Shown one piece after another: positions 23,347 to 32,210 of a DNA stretch of 37,912 nt. The notes below the pieces were generated by a model, which was not told where the DNA came from, did no database searches, and worked only from the letters and a program-made list of their open reading frames with translations. Origin of the DNA: an uncultured Pelagibacteraceae bacterium (lineage in GTDB: Bacteria; Pseudomonadota; Alphaproteobacteria; Pelagibacterales; Pelagibacteraceae); contig CACNFB010000010.1 of NCBI GenBank assembly GCA_902619665.1, forward strand, positions 1-37,912, given 5' to 3'. Both the position numbers and the translations under genes were made by a program. Position 1 is the first letter of the stretch, and each line of letters opens with the position of its first letter.

Positions 23347-24876
23347 ATGAATATAATTAAGTCAACCGGGACTTTTAGTTTTTATACTTTAATAAGTCGT
23401 ATTTCAGGTTATTTGAGAGATATTCTTATTGCAATATTTCTTGGTTCTGGACCTATTGCAGACGCTTTTTTTGTCGCTTTTAGAATTCCAAACACCTTTA
23501 GAAGATTGTTTGGTGAAGGTTCGTTCAATGCTGCATTTGTACCAAGTTATTCTAAAGAATTAGTCAAAGGAAAAAAACAATCAGAAAATTTTGCTAATAA
23601 TATTTTTAATCTTTTAACGATTTTTCTATTAGGATTAGTGCTCATAATCGAGTTATTTATGCCTTTCTTTGTTTCTTTAATTGCACCCGGTTTTAAATCT
23701 AATCCAGAAAAATTTGCCTTAGCAACTCAATTAACAAAAATTACCTTTCCTTTCATTTTATTTGTTAGTTTGGCATCCTTTTTTTCTGCTATTTTAAATT
23801 CACATAACAGGTTTGCAGCAGCCTCAGCTGCACCAATTATTCTGAATATTGTAATGATAGGAATATTGATTTTTGGAAAAGTTTTAGGTGAAAAATTAGT
23901 AATCTTTTTATCATACGGTGTATCAATTGCAGGTTTTATTCAGACTATTTTTTTAATATTATTTGTTAAAAAATTTTTTAAACCAGAATTTAAAATTAAA
24001 TTTAAAATTTCAAAAGAGATTAAACTATTTTTTAAAAAATTATTACCCAGCATATTTTCCTCCGGTGTTACGCAAATAAATATTTTAGTTGGTACAATAA
24101 TTGCTTCTTTTCAGGCAAGTGCAGTTTCTATTTTATATTATGCAGACAGAATTTATCAAATAAATCTTGCAATTGCAGGTATTGCAATAGGAACAATCAT
24201 ACTTCCAAAATTATCTTCCTACATCCAGCAAAATAAAAAATTGGAAATAAATAAAATTCAAAATAAATCTCTTGAATTATCATTGCTTTTAAGCCTTCCA
24301 GCAATGTTAGCACTAATAATTGCAAATGATGAAATTGTATCATCACTATTTGGCTACGGATCTTTTGATAAGATGAGTGTAAAAAATTCCGCAGAAGCTT
24401 TATTGTTCTTTTCCTTGGGGCTTCCTGCGTTTTCTCTCATAAAAATATTTTCAAGTTTTATTTTTGCAAGGGATAATACTAAAGCTCCTTTTTATTTTTC
24501 TAGCATATCAGTTTTATTAAATGTTTTAATTAGTGTTTATTATTTTAAAGACTTGGGCTTTATTATAATTCCAATTGCAACATCAATATCATCATGGATC
24601 AATTCTATTTTGCTATACGCTTACTTACATAAAGAAAATTATTTTAAATTTAACAATAAATTATTTATACAGATTATTAGAATTATAGTTTCAACTATTG
24701 TAATGGGAATATGTCTTCAAAACTTGCTATATTATTTTGATAGCCAATTGTCTTTTGAAAATAATTATAAATTTATCTATCTGCTTTTTTTAGTTATATT
24801 CAGCATATTAATTTATTTTGTAGTTTCATTGATTACTAAAGCTTTCAAATTGAGTGATATTAAAATAAAGTACTAA
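23347..24876 (+). CDS. murJ: Lipid II flippase MurJ
   Basis: 509 residues with about 14 hydrophobic helices. The N-terminal SRISGYLRDILIAIFLGSG and AFFVAFRIPNTFRRLFGEGS, FNAAFVPSYSKE are MurJ/MviN signatures, including conserved arginines of the central cavity. It moves lipid-linked peptidoglycan precursors across the inner membrane. It is separated from trpS by a single base and is probably co-transcribed with it. Confidence 0.96.
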   Translation: MNIIKSTGTFSFYTLISRISGYLRDILIAIFLGSGPIADAFFVAFRIPNTFRRLFGEGSFNAAFVPSYSKELVKGKKQSENFANNIFNLLTIFLLGLVLIIELFMPFFVSLIAPGFKSNPEKFALATQLTKITFPFILFVSLASFFSAILNSHNRFAAASAAPIILNIVMIGILIFGKVLGEKLVIFLSYGVSIAGFIQTIFLILFVKKFFKPEFKIKFKISKEIKLFFKKLLPSIFSSGVTQINILVGTIIASFQASAVSILYYADRIYQINLAIAGIAIGTIILPKLSSYIQQNKKLEINKIQNKSLELSLLLSLPAMLALIIANDEIVSSLFGYGSFDKMSVKNSAEALLFFSLGLPAFSLIKIFSSFIFARDNTKAPFYFSSISVLLNVLISVYYFKDLGFIIIPIATSISSWINSILLYAYLHKENYFKFNNKLFIQIIRIIVSTIVMGICLQNLLYYFDSQLSFENNYKFIYLLFLVIFSILIYFVVSLITKAFKLSDIKIKY

Positions 24877-24877
24877 C

Positions 24878-25879
24878 ATGGGTGTTAAAAAAATTTTTTC
24901 AGGTGTACAGCCTACTGGCAATCTACACTTGGGTAACTATATTGGGGCAATCAAAAACTTTGTTGATCTTCAAAATGAAAATAATGAGTGTATATTTTGT
25001 GTAGTCGATCTACATGCTGTCACGGTAAAACAGGATCCAAAAATTTTAAAACAAAATATCAGAGAAACTGCAGCAACATTTTTAGCATGCGGTATAAATC
25101 CCAAAAAAAGTATAATTTTTAATCAGTCATCTGTATCTGCTCACTCAGAAGCATCCTGGTTACTAAGTTGCGTTGCCAGAATGGGTTGGTTAAATAGAAT
25201 GACTCAATTTAAAGAAAAGGCTGGCAAAGATAAGGAAAATGTTAGTGTTGGGCTTTATATTTATCCAGTGCTTATGGCAGCTGATATTCTCTTATACGAT
25301 GCAACCCACGTTCCTGTAGGAGAGGATCAAAAACAGCATTTGGAATTAGCTAGAGATATATCCAAAAAATTTAATACAGATTTTGATGCAGTTGATTTTT
25401 TTAAAATTCCTGAACCTTTAATTCAAAAAAACTTTGCAAGAATAATGAGTTTAAAGGATGGTACAAAAAAAATGAGCAAATCAGATCCATCTGATTTGAG
25501 TAGGATAAATTTAACTGATACAGAAAGTGAAATAATTAATAAAATTAAAAAAGCAAAAACAGATACAAATCCTTTTCCAGCTAATATTAATAATTTAAAG
25601 TCTCGACCAGAGATTGAAAATTTAATTGGAATCTACTCTAGTTTGAGTGGAACAAAAATTGATGATTTATTAATTAAATTTAAGGGTCAAAATTTTTCTT
25701 TATTTAAAGAAAATTTATCAGAGCTATTAGTGAAAAAAATTTCACCAATTTCTAAAGAAATAAAAAAACTAAAAGATGACACTTTGTATATAGACCAAGT
25801 TTTAAGAGAGGGTAGCGAAAAAGCTATAGATTTATCATCGAAAAAAATAAGGGATATCAAGAAAAAGTTTGGTTTTTGA
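24878..25879 (+). CDS. trpS: Tryptophanyl-tRNA synthetase
   Basis: 333 residues, typical bacterial TrpRS. Class I signatures: FSGVQPTGNLHLGNYIGAI (HIGH equivalent is HLGN) and KKMSKSDPSD (KMSKS). VGEDQKQHLELARDI is also diagnostic. It follows murJ by one base. A 45-bp AT-rich gap without an evident terminator separates it from the Nfu gene. Confidence 0.98.
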   Translation: MGVKKIFSGVQPTGNLHLGNYIGAIKNFVDLQNENNECIFCVVDLHAVTVKQDPKILKQNIRETAATFLACGINPKKSIIFNQSSVSAHSEASWLLSCVARMGWLNRMTQFKEKAGKDKENVSVGLYIYPVLMAADILLYDATHVPVGEDQKQHLELARDISKKFNTDFDAVDFFKIPEPLIQKNFARIMSLKDGTKKMSKSDPSDLSRINLTDTESEIINKIKKAKTDTNPFPANINNLKSRPEIENLIGIYSSLSGTKIDDLLIKFKGQNFSLFKENLSELLVKKISPISKEIKKLKDDTLYIDQVLREGSEKAIDLSSKKIRDIKKKFGF

Positions 25880-25924
25880 TAATTATTTACTTTAAAAATC
25901 CAATCTTATATCTATATTTATAAC

Positions 25925-26464
25925 ATGCTCGTTCAAACACAAACTACACCAAATCCAAACTCATTAAAATTTATTCCTGGAAAAAAAGTATCTTTAATTG
26001 GTCCAGTTGAGATTACAGAAATTAGTAAAACAAATAACGAATTAATAAGAAATATTCTGTCAATTGAAGGAGTTAAAGGTATATTCCTATCTGATGAATT
26101 TATCTCAGTTAACAAAGAAGACACTTTTGATTGGGATGATCTAAAGCATATCATTATTTCGTTTATTAATGATTATTTTGCTCATGGAAATGAAAACGTC
26201 ATTTCAAAAACGAGGGAAGAAAAAGGTTTAGATACCTCAACAGTTGAGGGACAGATTATAAAAATATTAGAAACTAAAATTAGACCTGCAGTGGCTAGAG
26301 ATGGAGGCGACATCAAGTTTAAGGAGTTTAAAGACGGAGTTGTTCGTGTGGAACTTCAAGGTGCTTGCTCAGGGTGTCCTAGTGCAGCATTAACTTTGAA
26401 ACAAGGTGTTCAAAATTTACTTTGTCATTATATACCTGAAGTTAAAGAAGTAGAGGCTATATGA
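25925..26464 (+). CDS. Nfu-type iron-sulfur scaffold protein
   Basis: 179 residues. The Nfu N-terminal domain starts QTQTTPNPNSLKFIPGKKV, and the C-terminal NifU-like domain has IRPAVARDGGDIKFKEF and GACSGCPSAALTLKQG with the CxxC that holds a 4Fe-4S cluster at the dimer interface. It passes clusters to target enzymes such as MiaB, encoded downstream. It overlaps the Bax-like gene by 4 bp. Confidence 0.96.
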   Translation: MLVQTQTTPNPNSLKFIPGKKVSLIGPVEITEISKTNNELIRNILSIEGVKGIFLSDEFISVNKEDTFDWDDLKHIIISFINDYFAHGNENVISKTREEKGLDTSTVEGQIIKILETKIRPAVARDGGDIKFKEFKDGVVRVELQGACSGCPSAALTLKQGVQNLLCHYIPEVKEVEAI

Positions 26465-27618
26465 AAAAAATATTCCCAAGCAAATTGATAAAAAAAAATT
26501 TTAATGCAAATCAATTTTTAAAACTAAGAAAATTTTTATCTTCTCAAGGAATAATAATTAAAAAAAAATCGACATTTAAATTTGGATTTGAAAAATTTAA
26601 AACGTTATACCTTACTGGAATATCCAGTGTATTGATAATTCTTGTTGCTTTTATAATACCAATATTTTCTGAAATCAGCCCCAAAGTTTCTAAAATTTCA
26701 AAATTTAATGAGTCTAATAAAAAATTTAAAAAAGTTTTAGAGGGACAGGACTTAGCAAATAAATCAAAAATAGATGAGGGATTAGATTTATCTAACATTC
26801 TAGAAGATGTTTTCAAATTTGAGGATTTGCCCCAAGATACTGTTAGGCTTAGTGCCTCAACTATAGAGCAGCTTTTTAGAGATACGAATTATTCATTAAA
26901 CGAAGTTAGAAAAAGTAAGAAAGTAAAGCCCATAAGACTTTCTCTCTTGCCAAATGAAATTAAACAAATTGAAAATACAAAAAAAAGAAAGAATTTATTT
27001 ATCCAAATCATCCTACCATTAATATTAGAAGAAAATAATCTAATTATACTAGATAGGAAGAAATTATTTAGTATATTAAACAAAAATAAAAATTCAAAAA
27101 AAGAAAAAAATTGGTTAAATCGTAAATTCAAACAGTACGGAGTTTTAAATAAAGATATAGCGACATTAAAGGTACGAATGGATATAATTCCAGTTTCGTT
27201 AGCTATAGCCCAAGCAGCAAAAGAAACTGGCTGGGGGACATCCAGGTTTGCTCTAGAAGGAAATGCACTTTTTGGTCAATGGACTTGGTCAGGTGATGGC
27301 ATCAAACCAGCTGGGGCGGAAAGTGATACAAAACATAAAGTAATGAAATTCAAAGTATTAAAAGCTTCAGTAAGAGCTTATCAGAGAAATTTAAATACAC
27401 ATTCTAGCTATAAAAATTTTAGACAAATGAGAGCTCAGCTTAGAGATGATAGCGAAAAACTTGACAGTTTATTATTAGCTGATCAGTTAGATAATTATGC
27501 AGAAACTGGAAAAGAATATACAAAAATACTTAAACAAATTATTAATCAAAATTCTTTGAAAGATTTTGATGATGTAAAACTAATGCCACTAAGTGTTAAA
27601 TACAAAAATTTAATTTAA
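26461..27618 (+). CDS. Bax-like glucosaminidase-domain protein, membrane-anchored
   Basis: 385 residues. A cytoplasmic basic tail of about 50 residues leads to one membrane helix (ISSVLIILVAFIIPIF). The C-terminal domain has PVSLAIAQAAKETGWGTSRFA and GNALFGQWTW, the Bax/GH73 active-site region with the catalytic glutamate in AKETGWG. It should cleave peptidoglycan from the periplasmic face of the inner membrane. Its start overlaps the Nfu gene (ATGA), and its end overlaps the convergent deacetylase gene by 4 bp. Confidence 0.88.
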   Translation: MKKIFPSKLIKKNFNANQFLKLRKFLSSQGIIIKKKSTFKFGFEKFKTLYLTGISSVLIILVAFIIPIFSEISPKVSKISKFNESNKKFKKVLEGQDLANKSKIDEGLDLSNILEDVFKFEDLPQDTVRLSASTIEQLFRDTNYSLNEVRKSKKVKPIRLSLLPNEIKQIENTKKRKNLFIQIILPLILEENNLIILDRKKLFSILNKNKNSKKEKNWLNRKFKQYGVLNKDIATLKVRMDIIPVSLAIAQAAKETGWGTSRFALEGNALFGQWTWSGDGIKPAGAESDTKHKVMKFKVLKASVRAYQRNLNTHSSYKNFRQMRAQLRDDSEKLDSLLLADQLDNYAETGKEYTKILKQIINQNSLKDFDDVKLMPLSVKYKNLI

Positions 27619-28673
27619 TTAACATCTATAGACATTTGTACACCTAACCATCTCCAAATATCCCCATCTTTAATTGAACAATTAACTCTACCTCTTCTAA
27701 ATGAAAATTTTTCCCTAAAATTGATTTCTAAAGTATTTTCTTTAAATTTCATGATCGAATTCCTCCACTGGTCTCCTTCATTTGAAAAACAATTCATATT
27801 TTTAATATAATTTTGTTCATCAAAAAATTCAATTTCTACAATTGGTGGATTTTGTATCTTAGTTATAAATTTGTCTTCTGGTCTTAAATCTTTGTATGGT
27901 AAAGGAAATAATTTAAGTATAAATTCAAACCTCTCTAAGTCCCCATATTTTTCATTTATAGGAAATCTTGGGAGTTCATATTGGTTTTTACTTAAATCAA
28001 TCACACCAGAATGTTGACCGAAACCATACTTAAAATTTTTTTTTATAAATTGTAACTGTTTTAGATTATATTCTCCAAATGGATATGAAAAAAAAATTGA
28101 ATTGTACCCTAATTTTTCCTTAAATATTTTCATAGATTTTTTTATATCATTTTCAAATTCAAGATATGAAAAATTTAATAAATATTCATGAGTATGTGAG
28201 TGATTTCCAATGTACGCAAAATCATAACTCGCTACCTCTTTAATTTGTTCCCAATCCATATATCCTGATTTCCCAACAGGCTCTGTGGAAACAAACAATA
28301 TGAATGGTATTTTTCTTTCTTTAAGTATCGGCCAAGCATTTTCATAAAATGATGAAAAAGCATCATCTATGGTAATTAAAATTTTTTTATTTGTCTTAGG
28401 ATTTTTAAATTCAATATCAAATTTAGCTGGGTCATAATATTCTATATTATTTTTATCAATCAGTTCAAGTTGCTTTTTAAAAATATCTATTTTAATATTT
28501 GTTGATGGATATTTATTTTCATCAAATCTATGATACATAATTGATACAACACCATGATCTTTAGGATAATATTTGATATTTTTTTCTGCAAATGAGGGAC
28601 AATTTATGAAAAATAAAATTAAAAAAAATTTAATAATTGATGCAGCAAATGAAAAAATTATTTTCAAAATCAT
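27615..28673 (-). CDS. Exported polysaccharide deacetylase (NodB-like)
   Basis: 352 residues. The signal peptide runs to INCPSFA, cleaved before EKN. The NodB domain has VSIMYHRFD, KILITIDDAFSSF (metal-binding aspartates; usual form TFDDG) and IGNHSHTHEYL (H-x3-H metal site), with SYPFGEYN later. A C-terminal extension of about 100 residues, with two cysteines, is not recognised. It removes acetyl groups from a sugar polymer, perhaps peptidoglycan, given the Bax-like neighbour. The signal-peptide region overlaps the 5' end of divergent tsaB by 68 bp; no later start would keep the signal. Confidence 0.86.
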   Translation of the reverse strand: MILKIIFSFAASIIKFFLILFFINCPSFAEKNIKYYPKDHGVVSIMYHRFDENKYPSTNIKIDIFKKQLELIDKNNIEYYDPAKFDIEFKNPKTNKKILITIDDAFSSFYENAWPILKERKIPFILFVSTEPVGKSGYMDWEQIKEVASYDFAYIGNHSHTHEYLLNFSYLEFENDIKKSMKIFKEKLGYNSIFFSYPFGEYNLKQLQFIKKNFKYGFGQHSGVIDLSKNQYELPRFPINEKYGDLERFEFILKLFPLPYKDLRPEDKFITKIQNPPIVEIEFFDEQNYIKNMNCFSNEGDQWRNSIMKFKENTLEINFREKFSFRRGRVNCSIKDGDIWRWLGVQMSIDVN

Positions 28674-28998
28674 TGATAATGATAAAATCTATACTAATGA
28701 TTATGAAAACAGTAGAAAAAATTTTGATAAGTTTGCTGTTCTTTTATTCAATTTTTTAAAAAAAAAGACAATAAGCTTTGATATTATAGATAAAGTTTTG
28801 GTTAATTTGGGACCAGGCAAATATTCAAGTATTAGAACTTCTATATCAACGTTAAAGGCTATAAATTTAATATATAAATTTAAAATTTATGGATTTTCAT
28901 CAAAAGATGTTGAAAAATACGATTATTCTAAGGTTTTGGAATTATTAAAAAAAGGTAAATTAATAAAAAATTTGATTAAACCACTTTATTTGAGTTAA
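28606..28998 (+). CDS. tsaB: TsaB-like t6A-synthesis protein, short form
   Basis: 130 residues from the ATG at 28606, preferred over 28573 because GAGGGA lies 6 bp upstream. VLVNLGPGKYSSIRTSISTLKAI is the TsaB signature (usual GPGSFTGLRIGLATAKGL), and LIIDAANEKIIFKI is the N-terminal strand pair. TsaB binds TsaD and supports threonylcarbamoyl-adenosine formation at tRNA position 37. Usual TsaB is about 220 residues, so the C-terminal half is missing. The normal neighbour rimI is also absent. It lies directly before fur and miaB, as in other alphaproteobacteria. Confidence 0.82.
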   Translation: MKNKIKKNLIIDAANEKIIFKIIDNDKIYTNDYENSRKNFDKFAVLLFNFLKKKTISFDIIDKVLVNLGPGKYSSIRTSISTLKAINLIYKFKIYGFSSKDVEKYDYSKVLELLKKGKLIKNLIKPLYLS

Positions 28999-29007
28999 AA
29001 TAATCTT

Positions 29008-29433
29008 ATGACAGATACAATTGAACAAAAATGTTTGGCCAAAGGTGTTAAATTAACTGATCAAAGAAGAACTATTGCTAGAGTTATATCTGAGTCTAAA
29101 AAACAATATGGAGAGTCTGATCACCCAGATGTAGATGAACTTTATAAAAGAGTTTCAGATATAGATAGCAAAATTAGTATTGCAACAGTTTACAGAACAG
29201 TAAAATTATTTGAAGAGTCAGGTATTTTGATGAAACATGATTTTAAAGATGGTAAAGCTAGATATGAGTTAAACGATGACCACAATCATCTAATTGATAT
29301 AAAAACTGGAAATATAATAGAATTCACAAGTGAAGATATTGAAAATATTCAAAAAAAAATTGCAGAGAAACACGGATATAAACTAGTAGATTCTAAATTA
29401 GAACTTTATTGTGTAAAAGATAAATCTGACTAA
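29008..29433 (+). CDS. fur: Fur-family metal-responsive regulator
   Basis: 141 residues. The winged helix is LTDQRRTIARVISESKKQ...HPDVDELYKRV and SIATVYRTVKLFEESGI, the Fur recognition helix. The hinge metal region is DDHNHLIDIKTGNIIEF; the cysteine of the usual HHDHxxC motif is replaced, so the structural zinc site of E. coli Fur is missing. This resembles alphaproteobacterial Fur/Mur. It is the only metal regulator in the window and a natural candidate to bind the two boxes near 13.6 kb. It precedes miaB by 2 bp. Confidence 0.92.
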   Translation: MTDTIEQKCLAKGVKLTDQRRTIARVISESKKQYGESDHPDVDELYKRVSDIDSKISIATVYRTVKLFEESGILMKHDFKDGKARYELNDDHNHLIDIKTGNIIEFTSEDIENIQKKIAEKHGYKLVDSKLELYCVKDKSD

Positions 29434-29435
29434 TT

Positions 29436-30770
29436 GTGAAAAAAATTTTCATAAAAACCTTTGGATGTCAAATGAATGAATACGATACAAATCGTATTTA
29501 TGACACAGTCAAGAGTATTGGTTATTTAAAAACTAACGATCATTTAAACGCTGACTGTTACTTGCTAAACACATGTCACATAAGAGATAAGTCAAAAGAA
29601 AAAGTGTTTGATGAAATTGGAAGGGTAAGAAAAAATTATAGAAACAAAAAGAAGCCAATTATGATCGTAGCAGGTTGTGTTGCTCAAGCAGAAAGTGGTG
29701 AAATGATAAAAAGAGAGCCTTATATAGATATTATTATTGGACCTCAATCATATCATAAAATAAATAAAATCATTGAAAATTTTACTTTTAATAAAAAGGA
29801 AGAACTAACAGAATTTGATACTGAAGATAAATTTAATTATTTAGATAAAATAAAAAATTATGACAGCAAAGTATCTTCTTTTTTGACAATACAAGAGGGT
29901 TGCGATAAATTTTGTAGCTTTTGCGTGGTGCCTTATACAAGAGGGCCAGAGTATTCAAGACCTTTTAAAAAAATTATTGAGGAGGCAGAAAGTCTAGTAA
30001 AAAATGGGACAAAAGAAATAATATTGTTGGGACAAAATGTAAATGCATATTGTTTTAAAGACAAGGATAGAAATTATAAATTATCTGACTTAATTTTAGA
30101 ATTAGATAAAATTAATGACTTAATCAGAATCAGATACACAACATCACACCCAAAGGATATGACTGATGATCTAATTGAATGTTACTCTAGCTCAAAAAAA
30201 TTAATGCCATTTATTCACTTACCAATCCAAAGCGGCTCGAATAAAATATTAAAATTAATGAATAGAAATCATAAAGTAGAAAAATATCTGGAAACTTATA
30301 AACTAATAAAACAAAAAAACTGTAATGTGGAATTCTCTAGTGATTTTATTATAGGTTATCCAGGGGAAATGGAATGTGATTTTAATGACACAATGAATTT
30401 GGTTAAAGAAATTAAATTTATTAATTCTTACTCTTTCATATTTAGCCCTAGACCTGGCACTCCAGCATCAAGATTAGAGCCTATTGATAAGGAAATTGCT
30501 AAAGAAAGATTAATAAATTTGCAAAGTGTACTAGAAGATCACCAAATAAAAAAGAATGCTTCTTTAGTAAATTCATCTGTTGAAGTTTTAGTAGAAAATA
30601 AGTTAAAAAATCAGAAAAATTATTTTGGTAGAAATATTTTTTTAAACTCTGTTTTGTTTGAGGGAGAAGACAAATATATCGGAAAATTAGTTAATATTAA
30701 AATTAAAAAAGCTAATCGGAATACATTATTTGGAATAATAGACAAAAATAAAAATATGAGGGCAGCTTAG
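29436..30770 (+). CDS. miaB: tRNA methylthiotransferase MiaB
   Basis: 444 residues from a GTG start. It adds the methylthio group to i6A37 in tRNA. The UPF0004 domain starts KIFIKTFGCQMNEYD, with cluster cysteines there and in NTCHIRDKSKEK and VAGCVAQAE. The radical-SAM triad is in EGCDKFCSFCVVPYTRGPEYSR (CxxxCxxC). The C-terminal TRAM domain covers about the last 65 residues. It lies between fur and the phoH-like gene. Confidence 0.97.
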   Translation: MKKIFIKTFGCQMNEYDTNRIYDTVKSIGYLKTNDHLNADCYLLNTCHIRDKSKEKVFDEIGRVRKNYRNKKKPIMIVAGCVAQAESGEMIKREPYIDIIIGPQSYHKINKIIENFTFNKKEELTEFDTEDKFNYLDKIKNYDSKVSSFLTIQEGCDKFCSFCVVPYTRGPEYSRPFKKIIEEAESLVKNGTKEIILLGQNVNAYCFKDKDRNYKLSDLILELDKINDLIRIRYTTSHPKDMTDDLIECYSSSKKLMPFIHLPIQSGSNKILKLMNRNHKVEKYLETYKLIKQKNCNVEFSSDFIIGYPGEMECDFNDTMNLVKEIKFINSYSFIFSPRPGTPASRLEPIDKEIAKERLINLQSVLEDHQIKKNASLVNSSVEVLVENKLKNQKNYFGRNIFLNSVLFEGEDKYIGKLVNIKIKKANRNTLFGIIDKNKNMRAA

Positions 30771-30771
30771 T

Positions 30772-31770
30772 TTGAGAACTGTTAGTTATAAAAAAGCTAG
30801 TGATGATCTAAAATTTGTTTATTCGGAAAACAATACTTTAAGTATCATATTTAAGAATAATGAGATTTTAATGGGTATTGTTGGTGAGTTTAATAATAAC
30901 CTAAAAGAATTAGAGAAAATGACAGAGACAAGTATTTATTCTAGAGGAAATTCAATTTTAATAAAAAGTACACAAAGTAAAAATGAAACAGTAAAAAATG
31001 CAATTGTTTTTCTAACTGATCAATTTATAAATAATGGTTCAATTGAAAAAAAAGATATTATATCATCAGTAAACAAATTTATGATTGAGGAAAAAACAGA
31101 TAAAATCGAATATATTATTAAAACTCCTAAAAAGTCAGTAATTCCAAGGTCTGAAAAACAGAAAAAATATGTTAGGGCACTTAATGATAGCGAGGTAATA
31201 ATATCATCTGGGCCTGCTGGAACTGGAAAAACATATTTGGCTGTAGCTGTTGCACTTACAATGTTACTAGATAAAAAAATTGAGAGAATAATATTATCAA
31301 GACCTGCAGTTGAAGCTGGAGAAAGATTAGGTTTTTTACCGGGTGATATGAGAGAAAAAGTAGATCCTTACCTACGACCTTTATATGATGCGTTGTATGA
31401 TCTTTTAGATTTTGAAAAAATACAGAAACGTATCGAAATCGGAGATATAGAAATAGCCCCTTTAGCATTTATGCGAGGTAGAACACTTAAAAATTCCTTT
31501 GCTATTTTGGATGAAGCTCAAAACGCAACTGATACACAAATTAAAATGTTTTTAACTAGGATAGGTGAAAATTCTAAAATTGTTATTAATGGTGATCCGT
31601 CCCAAATAGATTTACCCAATAAATCTTTGTCAGGTCTCAGAAGATCTAGGGAGATTCTTGGACACTTAAATGAAATATCTGTAGTAGACTTTGATCACAC
31701 AGATGTTGTAAGACACCCCCTTGTTTCAAAAATTGTAAAAGCTTATTCTGATCAGAATTTTAAAAAATGA
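30772..31770 (+). CDS. PhoH-like ATPase (YbeZ)
   Basis: 332 residues. The start is TTG (30772), with GAGGG 9 bp upstream, right after the miaB TAG. Walker A is SGPAGTGKTYLAVAV; Walker B is FAILDEAQNAT; VINGDPSQIDLP follows. An N-terminal KH-like part (LMGIVGEFNNNLKELEKM) fits YbeZ. PhoH/YbeZ works with YbeY in rRNA processing, and ybeY directly follows with a 4-bp overlap. Confidence 0.94.
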   Translation: MRTVSYKKASDDLKFVYSENNTLSIIFKNNEILMGIVGEFNNNLKELEKMTETSIYSRGNSILIKSTQSKNETVKNAIVFLTDQFINNGSIEKKDIISSVNKFMIEEKTDKIEYIIKTPKKSVIPRSEKQKKYVRALNDSEVIISSGPAGTGKTYLAVAVALTMLLDKKIERIILSRPAVEAGERLGFLPGDMREKVDPYLRPLYDALYDLLDFEKIQKRIEIGDIEIAPLAFMRGRTLKNSFAILDEAQNATDTQIKMFLTRIGENSKIVINGDPSQIDLPNKSLSGLRRSREILGHLNEISVVDFDHTDVVRHPLVSKIVKAYSDQNFKK

Positions 31771-32210
31771 TAAAAATCCATGTTGTCGTTGACTCACCAA
31801 AATGGAAAAAAAAAATTAAAAATTTAAAGAACTACTTTAATTTTAAGCAAAAAAAATTAAACAACTTTATTTCATCAAAAATTAAAAAAGAATTCACTGT
31901 ATTCTTAACTAACAACCATAAAATGAAACATTTAAACAATAAATTTAGAAAAATAAATAAACCCACTGATGTTTTATCTTTTCCTTTAAGCATTAAATTG
32001 AAAAGTAATACATATATTGGAGATATAGCAATTAGTTATGAAATTGTTAATAAAAGATCTCATAAATCATTATTTTGCCATGAGCTAGATAAGATGTGGA
32101 TACATGGATATCTTCACTTAATTGGTTATGATCATGTGAAGAATATTGAATTTAAAAAAATGTATAAAAAAGAAAATTTAATATTTAAACAACTTAATTT
32201 TTTAAATTGA
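31767..32210 (+). CDS. ybeY: Endoribonuclease YbeY
   Basis: 147 residues. The zinc motif is WIHGYLHLIGYDH (H-x3-H-x5-H), and NKPTDVLSFPLS is the conserved N-terminal block. YbeY is involved in 16S rRNA 3'-end maturation and ribosome quality control. It overlaps the phoH-like gene by 4 bp and lnt by 4 bp (TTGA). The corC/hemolysin gene usually found after ybeY is missing. Confidence 0.95.
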   Translation: MIKIHVVVDSPKWKKKIKNLKNYFNFKQKKLNNFISSKIKKEFTVFLTNNHKMKHLNNKFRKINKPTDVLSFPLSIKLKSNTYIGDIAISYEIVNKRSHKSLFCHELDKMWIHGYLHLIGYDHVKNIEFKKMYKKENLIFKQLNFLN

